Shown: positions 59,909 to 64,000 of the stretch, piece by piece
Layout: every line of letters begins with the position of its first letter
Position numbering within the stretch: the first letter of the stretch is position 1
NCBI GenBank assembly: GCA_903863935.1
Contig: CAIPDV010000080.1
Span: 124,001 to 188,000, forward strand
Reading direction: 5' to 3'
DNA: 64,000 bases
Source of the DNA: an uncultured Bacteroidota bacterium
Lineage (GTDB): Bacteria > Bacteroidota > Bacteroidia > JABEUT01
Position numbers and translations under genes: made by a program
The notes under the pieces: generated by a model
The model's input: only the letters and a program-made list of their open reading frames with translations
Databases searched by the model: none
Told to the model about the DNA's origin: nothing

Positions 59909-60358
59909 ATGACAAACGAAACCCAAAAATATTCATTCAAAGACTTCGCTTTAAATAAGTCTTTCGACATGGGAACTATTACCCTGAGTGAACAAGAAAT
60001 TATTGATTATGCCAAACTCAATGATCCATTACCCATTCATATTAATAAAGAAGCAGCCGAAAAAAGTATTTTCAAAGGGCTTGTAAGCAGCGGCTCACAG
60101 ATATTAAATACTTTCCATGTAAGAAGTTGGTTTAAAATGTTTAGCGATTCCATTATTTGCGGACTCGAAATAAATAAATGGAAACTCTTAAAGCCCGTCT
60201 ACGCCAATCAACCCATTCATGGTAAAGTGACAATCGTTTTCTTTAAACCCAATCCCGAAAAAAGACATTGTGTTATTACCTGGGGTTATGAATTTACCAA
60301 CGAAAAAGGAGAGCATGTGCAGACTTTAGAGATAACTGTGATGCACAGGATGGAGTGA
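59909..60358 (+). CDS. MaoC-like hotdog dehydratase
   Basis: A 149-residue single hotdog domain of the MaoC/FabZ-like type: FDMGTITLSEQEIIDYAKLNDPLPIHINKEAAEKSIFKGLVSSG is the MaoC segment, with the catalytic Asp-x4-His pattern (D in NDPLPIH). Members hydrate enoyl-CoA or related thioesters. The C-terminal part with HVQTLEITVMHRM completes the fold. The start ATG 59909 (MTNETQKYSF) is preferred over upstream codons that run through a palindrome. Substrate unknown. Confidence 0.85.
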   Translation: MTNETQKYSFKDFALNKSFDMGTITLSEQEIIDYAKLNDPLPIHINKEAAEKSIFKGLVSSGSQILNTFHVRSWFKMFSDSIICGLEINKWKLLKPVYANQPIHGKVTIVFFKPNPEKRHCVITWGYEFTNEKGEHVQTLEITVMHRME

Positions 60359-60400
60359 GATTTCCCACTCCTCGCAGGAGAGGGCAGGGTGAGGTCTTAT

Positions 60401-61999
60401 TTACTTTTCTAGTACAACCTTCCCTTCACCAAGCAAACTTCCATCTGCTTTAATCACTCTGTAAAGGTATATTCCGTTGGGTTGATTACTCAAGTCTATG
60501 ACTTTGCCATCCTTAGCAGAGCGAAGGATCTTTGTTAGCATCTTTTGCCCCATTATATTATAAATTTCAACAGAAGACTGACCACTGACCATTGATGACT
60601 GAATAGTGAAAATGCCTGTAGTAGGGTTGGGGAAAATGCTTATTTCGTCAATCCTGTCAGTTAATGCATTTATACTTTCGGCATTGCTACAAACACTGCA
60701 ATTCTTCCAGCGAATAACAAAAGGGTCATCATTTCCATAAGAAATTAATGTGTCAGGGCCGCAAAACAAAGAATCATTTGCAAATACATTTGCCACATAA
60801 ACATAATTACCCGTTTTATCGGTAGCTATATTCAAGGGAGTAAATAAATAAGGCATTAATACAGAACTGCATATCACATTGCCTGAAGTATCGAACTTAA
60901 TAACTCCGTTCCCAGACATATATATATTATCACATTCATCTGATGCAAGCACCCCTCCTCCTGAAGGAATATTCTTCGCCCATTTAACATTCCCGTTTGC
61001 ATCATATTTTACAAAGTAGTTACCACCGCCCACTAATGTATAAGACCCGAAAGTAATTGTGTCATTATAAATCCCATCTATATATACATTTCCAATTGAA
61101 TCTGTAATTATTGAAATTCCCATTCCAATATTATTAAGTGAAGGAGTTGCAGATTCTCTTGCCCAAAGCACGTTTCCGGCTGGGTCATATTTCACAATAA
61201 ATACATTTTCCACATCAGTTAAACAATTTATGGTACTGCTTCCAAAAGCAGTACTCCCCTTAAAGTTGCCTGTTATATATGTGTTCCCGGCTTTATCTGC
61301 GGTAACAGCATTACTTCCGCAATTATACTTCGAAATGCTATTTTTTGCCCAAAGAACTTTTCCATTACTGTCCAACTTTTCAATAAAAGTATTTGCAGCA
61401 GTACCCGCAACAACTAATCGAACTCCCCCTAATAGCATCGTCCCATTAAATGTTCCTGTAACAAAAATGTTTTTTAACTTATCGGCTGCCGAGCCATAGA
61501 AGTATGCATAATTTGTATTGGGATAAACAATGCTATCCGCAAGTGCCCATAATGCCTTACCGTTATTATCGAATTTTGCAATGAAAAAATTCATTCCTGC
61601 CGCTCCATCTAAATTATATGGACCAATTCCTATCGAACCATTAAAATTTCCTGATATTATGACATTATTCGAGACATCTGTTATAATTGAGTTAGGATAT
61701 TCCCAATAAAATTGCGAACCAAATTGTTGAGCCCAAAGAACTGTTCCGGCTGAATTGTATTTTACAAAATAAAGATTGTAGCCCCAGTCAATCAAAGTAT
61801 CATTACTAAAGATTATTGAATCTCCGGCGTCAATACCAAAATTCCCGGTTAAAAAAGCATTTCCGGCAACATCTGTTGCAACATAACAATTTGCAATGGC
61901 TTTATCTCCTACCAGCTGTCCTTGCCTCCCCCATTGCCAACTCTGTGCGTTGCAAAGTGAAAAGCCAAAAATTAAAATTAAAAGGCATATTCTTTTCAT
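60401..61999 (-). CDS. T9SS-secreted protein with SBBP-type beta-propeller repeats
   Basis: A 532-residue secreted protein: signal peptide (ICLLILIFGFSLCNAQ), then repeats such as DVAGNAFLTGNFG, KLKNIFVTGTFNGTM, DKAGNTYITGNFKGST and DSIGNVYIDGIYNDT, the SBBP/NHL-like propeller pattern (about 30-400). It ends in a type A sorting domain (FPNPTTGIFTIQ, EIYNIMGQKML, GIYLYRVIKAD). Within the sorting domain the stretch SSMVSGQSS is encoded by a GTCAGTGGTCAGT tract like those found between genes (60577-60603). Probably a surface-exposed or adhesive protein. Confidence 0.88.
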   Translation of the reverse strand: MKRICLLILIFGFSLCNAQSWQWGRQGQLVGDKAIANCYVATDVAGNAFLTGNFGIDAGDSIIFSNDTLIDWGYNLYFVKYNSAGTVLWAQQFGSQFYWEYPNSIITDVSNNVIISGNFNGSIGIGPYNLDGAAGMNFFIAKFDNNGKALWALADSIVYPNTNYAYFYGSAADKLKNIFVTGTFNGTMLLGGVRLVVAGTAANTFIEKLDSNGKVLWAKNSISKYNCGSNAVTADKAGNTYITGNFKGSTAFGSSTINCLTDVENVFIVKYDPAGNVLWARESATPSLNNIGMGISIITDSIGNVYIDGIYNDTITFGSYTLVGGGNYFVKYDANGNVKWAKNIPSGGGVLASDECDNIYMSGNGVIKFDTSGNVICSSVLMPYLFTPLNIATDKTGNYVYVANVFANDSLFCGPDTLISYGNDDPFVIRWKNCSVCSNAESINALTDRIDEISIFPNPTTGIFTIQSSMVSGQSSVEIYNIMGQKMLTKILRSAKDGKVIDLSNQPNGIYLYRVIKADGSLLGEGKVVLEK

Positions 62000-62249
62000 T
62001 TAACAAATATAAGATATTATTACATAATAAATACCACACAATTACCACGCACGCCGAAATGTTACAAATGTTAAAATGCGTAATTTGGTTTCAACTATTT
62101 GTTAATCAGACAATAAAATTGAATTATTATACTTTCAAAATGCGGCAAAAGTGAAACATTTCAAATTGAAAATTTGGGAGAAAAAAATAAAAACAGATTC
62201 TTCGCTACACTCAGCCTGCCCGAACTGGTATAGGCGGGAATGACAAAGT

Positions 62250-62287
62250 CAATTGACTGACCACTGACTACTGTTAACTGACCACTA
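62250..62287. repeat. GTCAGT-type tract overlapping the end of purQ
   Basis: CAATTGACTGACCACTGACTACTG and so on: a dispersed tract of the same type as 6166-6262. It supplies the last codons and stop codon of purQ. The rest of 62000-62273 is AT-rich with nothing else recognised. Confidence 0.6.
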
Positions 62288-63008
62288 ATCTTTCCGCCTT
62301 CCTTGCCTGCACCGTTTTAACAAGTGCACTCAGAATATATTTTCCGTCGGTGTTGCCGAGATGCTCGTCAGAAGCCCGTTCAGGGTGAGGCATCATGCCA
62401 AATACATTTTTGGTTTCGTTGCAAATACCGGCAATGTTCTCGAGAGAGCCGTTCGGGTTCGAATCAGGAGTTATCTTGCCTTTCTCATCGCAATATCTGA
62501 AAATAATTTGTCCGTTTTTGTTTAATTTTTCCAGTGTTTCAGCATCGGCAAAGTATCTGCCTTCGCCATGTGCAATAGGGATAGTAAGGGCTTTACCTTT
62601 TGGAATTCCTGTAGTGAGTGCCGTATTGTCGTTTTCTGCAATCAGGTGAATATTTTTGCAGGAGTAATTTATTCCGGAGTGTGGTTGCGTGTTGAGTAGT
62701 AATGCACCCGGCAGTAATCCTGCTTCGCATAGGATTTGAAAACCGTTGCAGATACCCACTACAATACCGCCGTTTTTAGCAAATTCAGCCACAGCATTCA
62801 TCATGGGTGAGTAACGTGCCAATGCTCCGGCGCGCAAATAGTCGCCATATGAAAATCCTCCTGGGACAATAATAGCATCGCAGCCTTGCAGGTCGCTGGT
62901 TTTATGCCACAGCGGAACTGCATCTTGCTTATATATATGTTTCAATACATAAATGGTATCGTGGTCGCAATTGGACCCGGGAACTACTACAACTCCAAAC
63001 TTTAACAT
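62274..63008 (-). CDS. purQ: phosphoribosylformylglycinamidine synthase glutaminase subunit PurQ
   Basis: A 244-residue class I glutaminase supplying ammonia for the fourth step of purine synthesis. MLKFGVVVVPGSNCDHD opens the family fold, catalytic Cys87 lies in VGICNGFQIL, and the C-terminal GMMPHPERASDEH gives the His and Glu. PurL and PurS are not in the window. ATG 63008 is chosen because an upstream ATG would overlap the -7 box (63030-63037). The C-terminus (LVVS and stop) is read from a dispersed GTCAGT tract. Confidence 0.94.
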   Translation of the reverse strand: MLKFGVVVVPGSNCDHDTIYVLKHIYKQDAVPLWHKTSDLQGCDAIIVPGGFSYGDYLRAGALARYSPMMNAVAEFAKNGGIVVGICNGFQILCEAGLLPGALLLNTQPHSGINYSCKNIHLIAENDNTALTTGIPKGKALTIPIAHGEGRYFADAETLEKLNKNGQIIFRYCDEKGKITPDSNPNGSLENIAGICNETKNVFGMMPHPERASDEHLGNTDGKYILSALVKTVQARKAERLVVS

Positions 63009-63029
63009 TTTCTGCGGTTTTTTATACTG

Positions 63030-63037
63030 CAAAGATA
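63030..63037 (-). promoter_or_regulatory. -7 box of purQ
   Basis: TATCTTTG on the minus strand fits TAnnTTTG, 22 bases upstream of the ATG at 63008. Confidence 0.7.
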
Positions 63038-63092
63038 GGGCAAAAAATCGTTTTTCGCACTGTTTTTAAAATAATTGCCAGTCGGGCTCCGA

Positions 63093-63998
63093 CTAAAAAA
63101 TCATGCTGATTATTACCCCCACCAACAAGGAAAGAAATAAAAGTTCGGGTAAAAGTTTCGCTTTCGTTTTAAGGAAATAAGCTGACAAAATGAATGAGCC
63201 AGGAATGGCGAGCAACGAAAAAGCGCGGGAATCTTTTTCGGGACATATCAAGATTGACAAGGCGGCGATTGGTATGAACCACAATAGTAAGGTCCAGAAT
63301 TTTTGCGACTTGACAACGTTGTCGGTAATGCGGTTCACGTAAAACCAAAGACTTCCGGTAGCCGTTAAAAAGATTATCATCATAATGGTGATCTGTTCCC
63401 ATGAAAAGGACAGATGCACACTATGGTACAAGAACTCACTCGTAATTTTATTGTACCAGGGATAGTTGGGGTTAAATACAAGATTATAGGTAAACGTAAA
63501 AACAAATGGTAGCAGAAACCCGATAATTGTACATGCCCATTCTCTCCAGTTTATGGTGCGGAGTAATAGTAACCCGATCCATAAAAGGACAAGAAACACC
63601 ATGGACGGTATGTAGAATATGGTAGCAATACCCACAAAAAACCCGGAATCGAAGACCTCTGAAAGAGCGCGTTCTTTCATGTAGGCTGAAATGAGTTTGT
63701 TTACGGCAAGAACAAGGAACAATGAAGATACAAGTGCCGGGTAAAAGCCAACCAACGAGGTACGGCAACTAAGCAGTATCACCATAAAGAAAAAGGGGAA
63801 CCAGGTAGTTTGGCGGAGCAGCGAATGCCGGTTTACAATACGGTTCCATATTCCGGCTTCAAGCAGAAGGATGGCAAACCCCAATATTTCCTTCACCACC
63901 GGAAAATCATGGATACGGTCGAAGAAAGGGGCAAGCAGGGTGATATCGGTATAGGGACGGGCAACTTGAGCCGGGTGAAGTACTGTAAATGCCCACAA
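63093..63998 (-). CDS. DUF6427 family membrane protein, partial
   Basis: A 301-residue frame open to the window edge, so the 5' end is missing. It has about eight TM helices (for example ILGFAILLLEAGIWNRIVNRHSLL, FYPALVSSLFLVLAVNKLI and IFYIPSMVFLVLLWIGLLLLRTINWREWACTIIGFLLPFVFTF condensed). The pattern RTINWREW with the following helix matches DUF6427, a Bacteroidota family often close to purine or tRNA genes. The function is unknown. It lies upstream of purQ, on the same strand, with 84 bases and a promoter between. Confidence 0.8.
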   Translation of the reverse strand: MWAFTVLHPAQVARPYTDITLLAPFFDRIHDFPVVKEILGFAILLLEAGIWNRIVNRHSLLRQTTWFPFFFMVILLSCRTSLVGFYPALVSSLFLVLAVNKLISAYMKERALSEVFDSGFFVGIATIFYIPSMVFLVLLWIGLLLLRTINWREWACTIIGFLLPFVFTFTYNLVFNPNYPWYNKITSEFLYHSVHLSFSWEQITIMMIIFLTATGSLWFYVNRITDNVVKSQKFWTLLLWFIPIAALSILICPEKDSRAFSLLAIPGSFILSAYFLKTKAKLLPELLFLSLLVGVIISMIF

Positions 63999-64000
63999 TC

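Noticed and set aside
1-64000. tRNA, rRNA, prophage, insertion sequence or integrative element genes
   Set aside because: No cloverleaf, rRNA block, transposase, integrase, capsid or conjugation gene was seen in reading both strands.

Overview
The window comes from a Bacteroidota chromosome, most likely a free-living member of the Chitinophagales/Sphingobacteriales-like lineages. Four things point there. Base composition is AT-rich. Many genes carry the Bacteroidota -7 promoter box TAnnTTTG just upstream of their starts. At least six secreted proteins end in a type A C-terminal sorting domain of the type IX secretion system (T9SS). Several families are largely confined to the phylum (DUF4295, DUF6029, DUF6427, DUF6913, Omp28-like proteins). 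No rRNA or tRNA gene was seen, so placement below phylum rests on gene content only.

Layout. 0-5 kb: a conserved ribosomal/SRP block read leftward (rpmB, rpmG, DUF4295, a DinB/DUF1572 gene, ftsY), with a vapBC toxin-antitoxin islet bounded by two copies of the ftsY 3' end, then a nucleoid-associated protein. 5-6.5 kb: an accessory patch with an orphan antitoxin-like gene, a possible restriction-enzyme fragment, an Xre regulator and a repeat-rich non-coding region with helically phased ATTGC repeats. 6.5-14 kb: the tgt-acyP-lptG operon read leftward; glycosyltransferase, ECF sigma factor and rsmG read rightward with overlaps; then an acyltransferase and an Nramp-related transporter. 14-19 kb: cytochrome c, paaE, an unknown gene, paaA and paaB (no paaC or paaD), and dienelactone hydrolase. 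19-28.5 kb: a nidogen-like T9SS protein, a desaturase resembling eukaryotic sphingolipid delta-4 desaturases, gpsA, a methyltransferase and a run of metabolic genes ending in Ppx/GppA.

28.5-35 kb is a signalling and lipid-like biosynthesis block. It holds a LuxR regulator without a receiver, a half-length universal stress protein, an 816-residue fusion of an alpha-oxoamine synthase with a GNAT-like domain, a 54-residue ORF, a multi-PAS histidine kinase whose N-terminus is a receiver remnant, and a single-domain response regulator. A GC-rich structured element follows that may be a small RNA. 35-44.4 kb: DUF6913, an unknown gene, queE, three T9SS cargo proteins and a TlpA/DUF6029/Omp28 cluster. 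44.6-50.5 kb: exbB-exbD-exbD-tonB, a small membrane protein, a PstS-like lipoprotein and a TPR protein. 50.7-64 kb: a PorE-like OmpA protein with a lipocalin-like partner, peptide transporters of the POT and OPT families, a GxxExxY gene enclosed by 42-bp inverted repeats, a MaoC-like protein, another T9SS protein, purQ and the 3' part of a DUF6427 gene.

Functional links: tgt and queE both belong to queuosine/7-deazaguanine metabolism. The T9SS cargo, the PorE-like protein and the ExbBD/TonB energiser point to heavy cell-envelope traffic. The sphingolipid-type desaturase and the oxoamine synthase fusion, about 8 kb apart, hint at unusual membrane lipids. No CRISPR array, prophage or classical insertion sequence was found. 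The most unusual structures are the ftsY-bounded vapBC islet, the GxxExxY inverted-repeat unit, the desaturase, the oxoamine synthase fusion and the candidate small RNA.
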